From positions 1-49,632 of the forward strand of contig CACZBC010000008.1 in the NCBI GenBank assembly GCA_902779315.1: a DNA stretch of 49,632 nt, given 5' to 3'. The translations under genes and the position numbers were made by a program. The notes beneath the pieces are model-generated. The model worked only from the letters and a program-made list of their open reading frames with translations, did not search any database and had not been told where the DNA came from. This DNA is from an uncultured Bacteroidales bacterium (GTDB lineage Bacteria; Bacteroidota; Bacteroidia; Bacteroidales; Bacteroidaceae). Below are positions 24,248 to 32,293 of this stretch, one piece after another (within the stretch, counting starts at the first letter, position 1; every line of letters begins with the position of its first letter).

Positions 24248-25158
24248 AAAGTGTAAAGCATTTCCTTCTAACGGGTTTAGTGTTGCTCTCAGCCATAACC
24301 TGTGTCAACGCGAAGAAACCTGTTCATGGTGTCATCATTACAGGACAGAACAATCACAATTGGCCCGTCAGCCACAAAGCAATTAAGATGACGTTGGAAA
24401 ACTCGGGACTCTTCAGCCTCGATGTGGCTGTGTCTCCAAAGCAAGGAGAGGATATGACGAACTTCTCTGTGGATTTCAGCAATTACAAACTTGTGGTGTT
24501 GGACTACAACGGAGACAATTGGTCTGCAGACATGAAGTCAGCTTTCATGGACTATGTGCAGAGAGGAGGTGGAGTGGTGGTTTATCATGCAGCCGATAAC
24601 GCTTTTACAGACTGGCCAGCCTACAACGAGATGATAGCCCTGGGTGGCTGGGGCGGAAGGAACGAAGCGTCTGGTCCCTATTTCTACTGGAAAGATGGAG
24701 CCTTGCAGGCTGACAAATCTCCTGGCAATGGAGGCTCTCATGGCTTCAGACACGAGTTTGTCCTCAATTGTCGCAAGGCCTCGCATCCTATCACAAAGGG
24801 TTTGCCTGCCCGATGGAAGCATGCTTCAGACGAACTTTACGACAGGATGAGAGGTCCTGGAGGCATAAAAGACCTGCTCTACACAGCCTATTCTTCCCCA
24901 GAGCAAAGAGGCTCAGGTCGCGAAGAACCGCTTGTTTTTACAGTAGAATATGGCAAAGGAAGAGTCTTCCATATCATGCTTGGTCATTGTGGAGACAGTT
25001 TGGAAGACAATCCGGCCATGCAATGTGCAGGATTCCAAACACTTCTTCTGCGTGGCTCGGAATGGTGTGCAAAAGGAAAAGTCACGCAGAAAGTTCCAAA
25101 AGACTTCCCCACCACCGATAATGTCTCACTTCGTTTGAACTATTGTCCCAACAAATAA
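24244..25158 (+). CDS. Secreted ThuA-like domain protein
   Basis: A 304-aa protein of the ThuA family (glutamine amidotransferase-like fold; named for trehalose utilisation and common in Bacteroidetes glycan clusters). It has a signal peptide (VKHFLLTGLVLLSAITCVNA). Family landmarks are GVIITGQNNHNWP (29-41), the VVLDYNGDNW strand, GGGVVVYHAADNAF (about 108-121), and the late VFTVEYGKGRVFHIMLGHCGDS. Its biochemical role is unsettled: sugar binding, or isomerase-related. It overlaps the Nudix gene by 4 nt and is followed after 38 nt by the SGNH hydrolase, so it is likely part of one transcript with carbohydrate-processing genes. Confidence 0.85.
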   Translation: MKSVKHFLLTGLVLLSAITCVNAKKPVHGVIITGQNNHNWPVSHKAIKMTLENSGLFSLDVAVSPKQGEDMTNFSVDFSNYKLVVLDYNGDNWSADMKSAFMDYVQRGGGVVVYHAADNAFTDWPAYNEMIALGGWGGRNEASGPYFYWKDGALQADKSPGNGGSHGFRHEFVLNCRKASHPITKGLPARWKHASDELYDRMRGPGGIKDLLYTAYSSPEQRGSGREEPLVFTVEYGKGRVFHIMLGHCGDSLEDNPAMQCAGFQTLLLRGSEWCAKGKVTQKVPKDFPTTDNVSLRLNYCPNK

Positions 25159-25196
25159 AGGTATATTTGATCAACATATTCAAGTCTAATAAATTC

Positions 25197-26291
25197 ATGA
25201 AGAAACTATTGTTAACTTGCTTGCTGTCAGCTGTATATGTGCTGACCACTTCTGCTCAGACGAGGTGGATGAATCCTCTGGAACAGGGAGAAAACATTGT
25301 TCATGGTCGTTGGTGGAATGGCGAACTGAGAGACAATTTCCATCGTCTGACTCCAAGAGCCGAGAACAAGGTTCGCAGCGCGGTTTGGAGGTTGTCGAAG
25401 CAATCGGCTGGCCTCTCTATATGCTTCCATACAAACGCGCCAAGCATAAAAGTCCGATATGGGGTGAAGGGTGGATTGAACATGTTCCATATGCCCACGA
25501 CTGGTGTTTCTGGCGTCGACCTCTATGCCACCGATGCTGATGGAAGGCTGCGTTGGTGTGCCAGCAAGTTTAATCTCTCTTTCAAGGACACTATCAACTA
25601 TGAATTCAAGGACTTGACTTATTTTACTGGCGAAGATAGAGGTTATGATTTCGAACTCTTCCTGCCCCTTTACAACGAGGTTTCATGGATGGAAATAGGT
25701 GTGGAGGAAGGTCGCGAGCTGCGTTTCATACCAGCTTCTTCGGAGAAGCCTATTGTGGTTTACGGAACTTCGATTGCTCAAGGTGCTTGTGCCTCTCGAA
25801 CGGGTATGGCTTGGACCAACATCGTACATCGCGAATCGGGCTATCCTGTTATTAATCTGGGATTCTCTGGCAATGGTCAACTCGAAGAAGAGATGTTTGC
25901 TTTTCTGGCAGAGATTGATGCAAGGCTTTTTGTTATCGACTGCCTGCCAAATATGTCAACAGAACGGACAGAACTCATCTACGACCGCTTGCTAAAGGGC
26001 ATTTCAATGCTTCGCGAGAAGAGTCAGGCTCCCATCCTTCTGGTCGAGCACGATTATGCCAATGGTGTCAGTTCGCAGCAGAATGTCGATTGGTATACTG
26101 GCTCTAATGGAGAGCAGCAACGTGTCTTCAAGACCTTGCAGCAGAAAGGCGTGAAAGACATTTTCTATTTGAGCCACGAAGAACTGGGTTTCACGCAGGA
26201 TTCTATGGTAGAGGGACTACATCCCAACGACTTGGGAATGCGCCAGTATGCCGATGCTTACCTTCGGAAACTTCGTGAAATCTTCCCTTAA
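25197..26291 (+). CDS. Secreted GDSL/SGNH esterase with N-terminal GxDLY domain
   Basis: A 364-aa exported esterase of the SGNH family, with an N-terminal GxDLY domain (signature GVDLY at 106-110) before the catalytic domain. Block I is YGTSIAQG, with nucleophile Ser192. The Gly block is GFSGNG (222-227), the Asn is in DCLPNMS (about 248-254) and the catalytic His342 is in EGLHPND, with Glu where Asp is common. Such proteins often deacetylate polysaccharides, but the substrate is not known. The ATG at 25197 starts the signal peptide MKKLLLTCLLSAVYVLTTSA; the frame extension to 25143 overlaps the ThuA end. Last gene of the run. Confidence 0.85.
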   Translation: MKKLLLTCLLSAVYVLTTSAQTRWMNPLEQGENIVHGRWWNGELRDNFHRLTPRAENKVRSAVWRLSKQSAGLSICFHTNAPSIKVRYGVKGGLNMFHMPTTGVSGVDLYATDADGRLRWCASKFNLSFKDTINYEFKDLTYFTGEDRGYDFELFLPLYNEVSWMEIGVEEGRELRFIPASSEKPIVVYGTSIAQGACASRTGMAWTNIVHRESGYPVINLGFSGNGQLEEEMFAFLAEIDARLFVIDCLPNMSTERTELIYDRLLKGISMLREKSQAPILLVEHDYANGVSSQQNVDWYTGSNGEQQRVFKTLQQKGVKDIFYLSHEELGFTQDSMVEGLHPNDLGMRQYADAYLRKLREIFP

Positions 26292-26334
26292 AAACAGATG
26301 ACAAAAGTATCTGCTTGACAGAGAGGCTGGGGAT

Positions 26335-26886
26335 TTATTTCACCCAGTCCTCAATCTCCTTTTTCGAAGCGCGATTCAGCAACTTACCTTCCTTCCAATT
26401 GAGGCTGGGATAGGCGTTTCTCAAGTCCTCACATGACTGCCTGATGCTGCTGCCTCCAGAGGTTGCGAAGGGAATGATAGTCTTCCCCTTGAAGTCATAG
26501 GCCTCCATGAAGGTGTTGATGATGGTGGGGCAAGTGTTCCACCAGATTGGGAAGCCCACGTAGATGACCTCGTATTTCTTCATGTTGTCGAGTTTGCCTG
26601 TGATGGCTGGACGAGATGTCTTATCTTTCATCTCCAGCGACGAGCGACTCTGCTTGTCGCGCCAGTTGAGGTCGGCATCTGTGTAAGGCTGCTCTGGTTT
26701 GATTTCATGCAGTGTTCCGCCGGTCACTTCCGCCAATTGTTGGGCAGCGGCTTTCGTTGTACCTGTTGCTGAGAAGTAAGCTACCAGCACTTTCGAGTCC
26801 TTGCTCTCCTTTTGTTTCTTCGTCTGTGAACTTGCACTAAGGCATATTGCCAAGAGTGCTACTACAAATAGTGCAATCTTTTTCAT
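26335..26886 (-). CDS. Exported flavodoxin-like protein
   Basis: A 183-aa flavodoxin-fold protein. Unusually for flavodoxins it has a clear signal peptide (MKKIALFVVALLAICLSASS) followed by a Lys-rich linker. The FMN phosphate loop FSATGTT is at 38-44; YVGFPIWWNTCP and PFATSGGSSIRQS supply the other isoalloxazine-binding loops. Related short flavodoxins are common in gut Bacteroidetes and are often annotated as 'flavodoxin_4'; a periplasmic electron carrier or quinone/nitro reductase partner is possible. It follows mutT by 15 nt on the same strand, so the two form an operon, and it is convergent with the SGNH gene. Confidence 0.82.
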   Translation of the reverse strand: MKKIALFVVALLAICLSASSQTKKQKESKDSKVLVAYFSATGTTKAAAQQLAEVTGGTLHEIKPEQPYTDADLNWRDKQSRSSLEMKDKTSRPAITGKLDNMKKYEVIYVGFPIWWNTCPTIINTFMEAYDFKGKTIIPFATSGGSSIRQSCEDLRNAYPSLNWKEGKLLNRASKKEIEDWVK

Positions 26887-26901
26887 AATATATATTGTTT
26901 T

Positions 26902-27288
26902 CTAACGTCTCTTTCTCAGTTCTTCCAACACTTTCAGGTCGGCAGGAAGCCACTTTACGCAGTCCAGTTCGTCAATGCTGAGCCATTTGGCTGCTTCGTG
27001 CTCGTTTAGGTGCAGCCCATCTGTCTGCAGTGAGCAGAGGAAGCAATGCATCCTGAGCTTGAACTTCGGATAGTCGTGCTCCACAGTACAGAGGAAGTCG
27101 TCCACTGAAATTTCTGCCGACAGTTCCTCGCGAATCTCTCGTCGCAGAGCCGCTTCCCTTGTCTCGCCAGCCTCCATCTTTCCTCCAGGAAACTCCCACC
27201 AGTCTTGCCATTCGCCATAGCCTCTTTGGGTGGCGAAGATACGGCCTTCCTTGCGGATAATGGCAGCAACGACTTCAATCTCTTTCAT
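26902..27288 (-). CDS. mutT: MutT-like Nudix hydrolase (8-oxo-dGTP diphosphatase type)
   Basis: A 128-aa Nudix enzyme of MutT size. The Nudix box runs from about residue 35 to 57, with GETREAALRREIREEL. Other MutT traits are VAAIIRKEGRIFATQRGYGEW at the start, the WEFPGGKMEAG turn and the HEAAKWLSIDEL end. It would remove oxidised guanine nucleotides, preventing mutation, although single MutT paralogues may have other nucleotide substrates. A -7 box (TAATTTTG, minus 27311-27318) lies about 22 nt upstream. First gene of a pair with the exported flavodoxin, and divergent from menA. Confidence 0.88.
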   Translation of the reverse strand: MKEIEVVAAIIRKEGRIFATQRGYGEWQDWWEFPGGKMEAGETREAALRREIREELSAEISVDDFLCTVEHDYPKFKLRMHCFLCSLQTDGLHLNEHEAAKWLSIDELDCVKWLPADLKVLEELRKRR

Positions 27289-27310
27289 GCGAAATATGTT
27301 ATTTCTCTCG

Positions 27311-27318
27311 CAAAATTA
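27311..27318 (-). promoter_or_regulatory. -7 box of mutT-flavodoxin pair
   Basis: TAATTTTG on the minus strand fits TAnnTTTG, 22 nt before the mutT ATG. Confidence 0.5.
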
Positions 27319-27362
27319 CGAAAAAAAGAAGAAAGTGGTATGATGAGTGATGAATTATTTCG

Positions 27363-27370
27363 TAAATTTG
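27363..27370 (+). promoter_or_regulatory. -7 box of menA
   Basis: TAAATTTG on the plus strand, 23 nt before the menA ATG; it shares the divergent gap with the mutT box. Confidence 0.5.
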
Positions 27371-27393
27371 CACTAGAAAAGTCCTTATTCCTT

Positions 27394-28275
27394 ATGAAAC
27401 AGATTGCCCTTTGGCTTCGCATTATTCGTCCGCAAACTCTTTTTGCATCACTTTGTCCGGTTTTGGTCGGACTGATGGTCGCCCACACACTTATTCCACA
27501 ATCCAGTTCCAGTATGAAACTGACGGCTTTGCTGACCGCCCTTTGTGCCCTTGCCTTGCAGATTCTCAGTAACCTCATCAATGACTACTATGACTTCAAG
27601 CGAGGCACAGACAAGCAGGGCAGGGTAGGCTTCAAACGTGCATTGGCAGAAGGTTTGGTGAATGAGAAGGAGATACTTTTAGCTTGTCTTGTCACCCTTG
27701 CTATATGCCTCATTCTCGGGGCCATTCTTTGTTACATAGGTGGTTGGGTAATTGTGGCAATAGGCGTCACTGCCCTACTTTTTGCCTGGCTCTATACTGC
27801 CACACCTTATTCACTTTCCTACTTGGGCATAGCCGACATCTTTGTCTTCCTCTATTATGGCGTCATTGCCACTTGGGGAACTGTGTGGCTGCAATTTCGT
27901 TCAGCAGGACAGCCTCTAGACCTCAGCATCTTGACGCCTATCTATGCTGGAGCAGTTTGTGGACTCATCTCGATGTGTGTTCTGGTCATCAACAACATTC
28001 GTGATGTGGATGATGACCGTTTGGTGGGCAAGCGAACTATTCCAGTCAGGGTGGGGAAGAAGTGGGCACTTGTGCTCTTAGGAGTTATCGTTGCCCTCAT
28101 GCCGCTATTCGCTTGGCTGGCTTTCGGAAGGAGCTGGGCTGTAGGAATTATTATCCCGGCTATTGTCCTGTACCTCAATGTTTTGCGTGCAAAAGGCGCT
28201 CAGTACAATCTTTGTCTTCTCCAAGCAGGTATTGTCAATCTTGTCTATGTCATCCTTGTCTGGCTCAGTATCTGA
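27394..28275 (+). CDS. menA: 1,4-dihydroxy-2-naphthoate polyprenyltransferase
   Basis: A 293-aa integral-membrane UbiA-family prenyltransferase that attaches the isoprenoid tail to 1,4-dihydroxy-2-naphthoate in menaquinone synthesis. The first Asp-rich motif NDYYDFKRGTD is at 63-73. The second, NNIRDVDDDRLVGKRTIPVRVG, starts near 197. About eight to nine hydrophobic helices are visible. The ATG at 27394 lies just behind the promoter; the upstream frame extension covers the divergent promoter region and is rejected. Menaquinone fits an anaerobe with fumarate reductase respiration. Array D follows after 35 nt. Confidence 0.92.
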   Translation: MKQIALWLRIIRPQTLFASLCPVLVGLMVAHTLIPQSSSSMKLTALLTALCALALQILSNLINDYYDFKRGTDKQGRVGFKRALAEGLVNEKEILLACLVTLAICLILGAILCYIGGWVIVAIGVTALLFAWLYTATPYSLSYLGIADIFVFLYYGVIATWGTVWLQFRSAGQPLDLSILTPIYAGAVCGLISMCVLVINNIRDVDDDRLVGKRTIPVRVGKKWALVLLGVIVALMPLFAWLAFGRSWAVGIIIPAIVLYLNVLRAKGAQYNLCLLQAGIVNLVYVILVWLSI

Positions 28276-28310
28276 AGCTTGTTTTCCTGAGAACACCTGT
28301 GTAATCTCCA

Positions 28311-28464
28311 AACGTCACACGTGAACTTTGCGTTTGTCACGTTAGTCGTTTGACATCGTCACGTTAGTTGTTTGCGTTTGTCACGTTAGTCGTTGGGCAT
28401 CGTCACGTTAGTCATTGAGCATTGTCACGTTTGTCGTTCGGCAATGTCACATAGATAATTGTCT
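28311..28464 (+). repeat. 22-nt repeat array D (7 units)
   Basis: Seven units of exactly 22 nt: the GTCAC cores are at 28314, 28336, 28358, 28380, 28402, 28424 and 28446. Four of the seven share GTCACGTTAGT; the first has GTCACACGTGA and the last GTCACATAGA. Longest array of the window, filling the 273-nt gap between menA and ridA. It ends 27 nt before the -33 box of the ridA promoter. Within the array the unit end alternates loosely between forms such as TTTGCG and TGGGC. Confidence 0.93.
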
Positions 28465-28490
28465 TTGATGACCAAATTGATGCCGAAAAT

Positions 28491-28521
28491 TTTGCCAGAT
28501 TAATAATATGTTGTACCTTTG
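28491..28521 (+). promoter_or_regulatory. ridA promoter (complete -33/-7)
   Basis: TTTG (28491-28494), 19-nt spacer, TACCTTTG (28514-28521): a full Bacteroidetes promoter, start expected near 28528, 20 nt before the ridA ATG. Confidence 0.75.
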
Positions 28522-28548
28522 CAGAGGAAAGACTAAGACAATGGACTT

Positions 28549-28926
28549 ATGAAAACAATCAGTACGAATATGGCTCCAGCAGCCATCGGGCCTTACAGTC
28601 AGGCCATCGAGGTGGGCAATCTTGTATATACTTCCGGTCAACTCCCTATCGACCCTGCTACAGGGGCCTTTCCCGAAGGAGGCATCAAAGAGCAAGCCCG
28701 TCAGTCGTTGCTCAATATCCAGGCAATCCTGAAAGAGGTTGGTTTAACAATGAATAATGTAGTGAAGACGACTGTATTCATGGCCGATATGAGTGACTTT
28801 GCAGACATGAATGAGGTCTATGCTGAGTTCTTCTCGGAACCTTATCCTGCTCGCTCGGCTGTGGCAGTCAAGACATTGCCAAAAGGTGCTATGCTGGAGA
28901 TTGAAGTGGTGGCAGAAAGGCAATAA
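28549..28926 (+). CDS. ridA: 2-iminobutanoate/2-iminopropanoate deaminase
   Basis: A 125-aa RidA/YjgF/UK114 protein that hydrolyses reactive enamine or imine intermediates made by PLP enzymes such as threonine dehydratase. Length and motifs are typical: MAPAAIGPYSQAIEVGNLVYTSGQ, then KTTVFMADMSDFADMNEVY, and the substrate-binding Arg102 in PARSAVAV. The ATG at 28549 is used; the ATG at 28541 hits a stop after three codons. It has its own promoter directly downstream of array D and lies 20 nt before the flavoprotein gene, so both may be co-transcribed. Confidence 0.94.
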   Translation: MKTISTNMAPAAIGPYSQAIEVGNLVYTSGQLPIDPATGAFPEGGIKEQARQSLLNIQAILKEVGLTMNNVVKTTVFMADMSDFADMNEVYAEFFSEPYPARSAVAVKTLPKGAMLEIEVVAERQ

Positions 28927-28946
28927 CGATAAAACTTGTTACATTT

Positions 28947-29570
28947 ATGAAAGTTCTGTTGATAAACGGAAGTCCTCGCAAGAATGGCAATACATTTGTT
29001 GCTTTGAGCGAGGCGGCTAAACAGCTCGAGAAGAACGGCATCGAGGCTGAAATTGTGCAGATTGGCGTGAAGCCTGTTCGCGGTTGTATCGCTTGCGGAC
29101 AATGCAAGATGAAGGAATTGGACAAGTGTGTCTTCGACGATGACATCTGCAACCGCATCTCAGAGAAATTTGATTCAGTAGATGCCCTTATCATCGGCTC
29201 TCCTGTCTATTATGGACAGCCCAACGGAAGCGTCCTCGCACTAATGCAACGCATATTCTTCTCTGCAGGAAAGAAGGTGCAGAACAAGCCTGCAGCAGCC
29301 GTTTGTGTGTGCCGTCGAGGCGGAGCTACCGCAGCTTTCGAGACGATGAACATGCCCTTCATGATGCTGAACATGCCTGTCGTAACCTCGCAATACTGGA
29401 ACATTGTTTATGGCAGGGAAGAGGGTCAGGCAGCACTCGACAAGGAAGGCTTGCAGACCATGCGAACCTTAGCAGACAATATGGCTTGGCTCCTGAAGAA
29501 GATTCATGCAAGCGGCAATCCGGACTACCCAGAGCGCGAGCCTTGGGAACCGATGCACTTTATCAGGTAA
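28947..29570 (+). CDS. Iron-sulfur flavoprotein / NADPH-dependent FMN reductase family
   Basis: A 207-aa cytoplasmic flavodoxin-fold protein of the FMN-reductase superfamily. It starts with KVLLINGSPRKNGNT (FMN phosphate loop) and carries a Cys cluster at 47, 50, 53 and 61 (GCIACGQCK ... KC), which in the ISF family binds a [4Fe-4S] cluster. SPVYYGQPNGSV supplies the flavin loop. ISF proteins are anaerobic electron carriers or quinone/oxygen-detoxifying reductases. Function beyond redox is unknown. It lies 20 nt downstream of ridA. Confidence 0.88.
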   Translation: MKVLLINGSPRKNGNTFVALSEAAKQLEKNGIEAEIVQIGVKPVRGCIACGQCKMKELDKCVFDDDICNRISEKFDSVDALIIGSPVYYGQPNGSVLALMQRIFFSAGKKVQNKPAAAVCVCRRGGATAAFETMNMPFMMLNMPVVTSQYWNIVYGREEGQAALDKEGLQTMRTLADNMAWLLKKIHASGNPDYPEREPWEPMHFIR

Positions 29571-29610
29571 AAAGGCAAGAAGAACTGAGGTACTTCTGCC
29601 ATGATGGGGT

Positions 29611-29642
29611 GTGACTATTTCATTCGTGTGTCAAATAGTTAC
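29611..29642 (+). terminator. Hairpin after the iron-sulfur flavoprotein gene
   Basis: GTGACTATTT and AAATAGTTAC pair over about 10 bp around a 12-nt loop. No U-tract follows, so this is a weak candidate terminator. Between here and 29716 I see no other feature; TTCTTTGC near 29690 only loosely resembles a -7 box. Confidence 0.35.
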
Positions 29643-29716
29643 ATAAATAACTCATTTTATCCTTCCACTTATGGCGAGAAAATGCGTTCTTTGCACTCAG
29701 AATAACTGTTGAACAC

Positions 29717-32293
29717 ATGAAATCAATGCATTTTCTCCGCTTAACATTAACGCTTTGTCTGATTGGACTGGCATCTGTCTTTACCTCAGTAAGTGCTCAG
29801 GGATGGACTAATCCAATGGTTCTTCCTGGCCTGCAGAACCGCAGTCTGGGCGACCCCTACATGATGAAGTACAGGGGCTACTACTATCTTTATGTTAGTG
29901 CAGGAGACCGCAATATCTATTGTTGGCGCACAAAAGACCTGATGGAATGGTCTGAACCCTATATCTGCTGTACCGACGAGACGACTGCAGTTGCTTATGC
30001 CCCAGAGGTCATCTATTGGAACGGACTTTTCTATATGTGTACCTCTCCCCGAGGAGGTGGACACTATATGCTTACCAGCGATAGTCCTACTGGTCCCTTC
30101 ACTCATCAGACAGGAAATCTGGGGCGCGACATAGACGGCTCAATGTTTGTCAACGACGACGGCAAGTGGTACTTCTATCATGCGAACAATGGCGGAATAA
30201 GGGGCTGCACAATGCCCACGCATCTCAGCTTCGGCAGTGATGTCGACCTGGGGTGCCGCATATCAGGACAATGGACAGAGGGGCCTTGCGTCTTCAAGCG
30301 CAACAATCTCTATTACCTGATCTATACAGGCAATCATGTCTGGACAAATGGCTATCGCATAGACTATGCCATTTCCAATTCGGGACCTCTCACAGGCTTC
30401 CATCCGCAAAGTGAGCAGAACCCAATCTTGGTTGATACCGAAACGCCCACTCACAAGGCGCTAGGGCATGGAACAGCATTCGTTGGGCCAGACCTTGACA
30501 CCTATTTCTTCTGTTATCACAATCTGCAAGACAACAAATCGCGTCGCTTGCTAAACTTCGAACGCATTGCTTGGAACGGCGATAAGCTAATGATGACTGG
30601 TCCCACAGATTGGGAACAGGACCGTCCTCTCGTAGCTGAAAACGACTACTTCGAGCGCTCGGAGGTGGGAAGTAAGTGGGTGTTGTCGCAAGATGGGAAT
30701 TGGCAGATTGAAGATAATGACCACCTTGTTCAGAGCAACAATGCCGGTTTACATTATGCTATTTTCCAGACTGAAGCCTATGAGAGCTACACAGCCGAGT
30801 TTACGCTTCGTGCTTCTTCGTACGACTCGGGTTTCATAGGTGCACTCTTCTCTTATCAAGATGAGAACAATTACAGCATTGCCGCTATCAATTCTGACAG
30901 TAATCAGTTCGAAATCTTTACTTTTTCCGAAGGAGAAGAGCAGTCGAAGAAAAGTTTCGCTTTGCCTGAGGATTTCGACCCAACCTGCTGGCATAGTATT
31001 CGCATAGAAAAGAATGGTACACGCGTGCGAGCCTATATCGATGGCATGCGCAAGACTCAATATACTTTGAGCACTGCTGAGGGTCGAGTCGGTTATGTCA
31101 CTTCCAATTGTGCGGCTCAGTTTGGCTACATTGCCGTCAGCCCTTATGTTGATGGCAGCGCTTCGCTTCAAGTCAGCCAGCCATTGCCTGGCATGATAGC
31201 AGCTAACCTTTGCGCAGAGAAGAACGAGCTAGCCATAGCAACTTCTGCAAATATGTCGGTTGGAAAATACCAAATCATGCGTTGTGACCCAGGAGCAGTC
31301 ATGACCTACAAAGTCAACATCCAACGCGACAATCTCTATAATATTGGGCTTCGCTATCGTTCTTCCTCCAGGTCAATTGCCCGGTTACTGCTTGATGGCG
31401 TAGTCATGATGGATAATATCGAACTGCCAGGCACTCGCAATGCCTTTGCTGTCCAAATTCTGAAAGATATCGAGCTACCTGGCGGCCACCATACTCTCTC
31501 CTTTGAACTTGTCAGCGGAAAAGTCTTCGTTATGGAGTATAATATTAAGCGAGGAGTGCGCGAACCTCATGTCATGGCTGATGATTTCGAGGAAGGATTC
31601 AGCAGTGAATGGGGCTACAAGGAAGGCAATTGGAACATCGTCGACGGACAATTGGAGTCGACAGGCAGGTATGGCAAGATGCTGATGGGTGGTTTCGATG
31701 ACATTCACCTGACTGACTACACCGTGGAATGTGATGTCATTTATGGCTCAGGCGGTACCAATGGCGGTCTTCTCTTCCGCACAACCAATGCCAGCACTGG
31801 TGGAGCAGATGACAATCCTGTGCTTGGAACAGACTTTCTGCAGGGTTATGTGTTCTTGGCAAGCGGTTCATCTTCTACTTTAGGAAAACACAACTTCGGT
31901 TGGCAAGCACTCTCCACAGTCAGCCACACCATAAACCTCAGTCAATCTCACCACATGAAGGTGGAAGTTGAAGGGGCTACCATCCGTTGCTATCTTGATG
32001 ACATGAGCACTCCCCTCATCACCTATACCGATCCTGTTCCCTTCATAACTGGTAGGGCAGGCTTTAGGGCTCACGACAGTGTGCTGCGTTTCGATAACTT
32101 TGTAGTAACGCCAGCTCCTAGCAATCCTACTGCTATTGAGGCTATAGAAACAAGCAAATTGACAAATGACAAAGCACCTGTCCGCTACTATAATATGTTG
32201 GGGCAACCAATCAATGCTGCAAACGCTCTGCCGCATGGAATGTACATTCGCTCACAAGGTGGGCAAAGCAGAATCATTGCCGTGGGTCAATAG
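29717..32293 (+). CDS. Secreted multidomain GH43 glycosidase
   Basis: An 858-aa exported glycoside hydrolase. The N-terminal five-blade GH43-type domain (about 28-310) shows the expected acid triad: Asp46 (SLGDPYM), Asp138 or 140 (RDIDGSM) and Glu188 (WTEGPCVF). Typical GH43 activities are arabinofuranosidase, xylosidase or galactanase; which one is open. A concanavalin-like region follows (about 312-478, DYFERSEVGSKW...), then a carbohydrate-binding-like beta domain (about 480-620), a second concanavalin-like region (625-800, DDFEEGFSSEW...) and a T9SS-type tail (YYNMLGQPINA...GMYIRSQGGQ). The signal peptide ends near SVSAQ. Tail to tail with the GH2 chimera: the two coding regions overlap by 7 nt. 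Confidence 0.88.
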   Translation: MKSMHFLRLTLTLCLIGLASVFTSVSAQGWTNPMVLPGLQNRSLGDPYMMKYRGYYYLYVSAGDRNIYCWRTKDLMEWSEPYICCTDETTAVAYAPEVIYWNGLFYMCTSPRGGGHYMLTSDSPTGPFTHQTGNLGRDIDGSMFVNDDGKWYFYHANNGGIRGCTMPTHLSFGSDVDLGCRISGQWTEGPCVFKRNNLYYLIYTGNHVWTNGYRIDYAISNSGPLTGFHPQSEQNPILVDTETPTHKALGHGTAFVGPDLDTYFFCYHNLQDNKSRRLLNFERIAWNGDKLMMTGPTDWEQDRPLVAENDYFERSEVGSKWVLSQDGNWQIEDNDHLVQSNNAGLHYAIFQTEAYESYTAEFTLRASSYDSGFIGALFSYQDENNYSIAAINSDSNQFEIFTFSEGEEQSKKSFALPEDFDPTCWHSIRIEKNGTRVRAYIDGMRKTQYTLSTAEGRVGYVTSNCAAQFGYIAVSPYVDGSASLQVSQPLPGMIAANLCAEKNELAIATSANMSVGKYQIMRCDPGAVMTYKVNIQRDNLYNIGLRYRSSSRSIARLLLDGVVMMDNIELPGTRNAFAVQILKDIELPGGHHTLSFELVSGKVFVMEYNIKRGVREPHVMADDFEEGFSSEWGYKEGNWNIVDGQLESTGRYGKMLMGGFDDIHLTDYTVECDVIYGSGGTNGGLLFRTTNASTGGADDNPVLGTDFLQGYVFLASGSSSTLGKHNFGWQALSTVSHTINLSQSHHMKVEVEGATIRCYLDDMSTPLITYTDPVPFITGRAGFRAHDSVLRFDNFVVTPAPSNPTAIEAIETSKLTNDKAPVRYYNMLGQPINAANALPHGMYIRSQGGQSRIIAVGQ

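Noticed and set aside
28311-28464. CRISPR array
   Set aside because: Units are directly adjacent with no unique spacers, and no cas gene is present.
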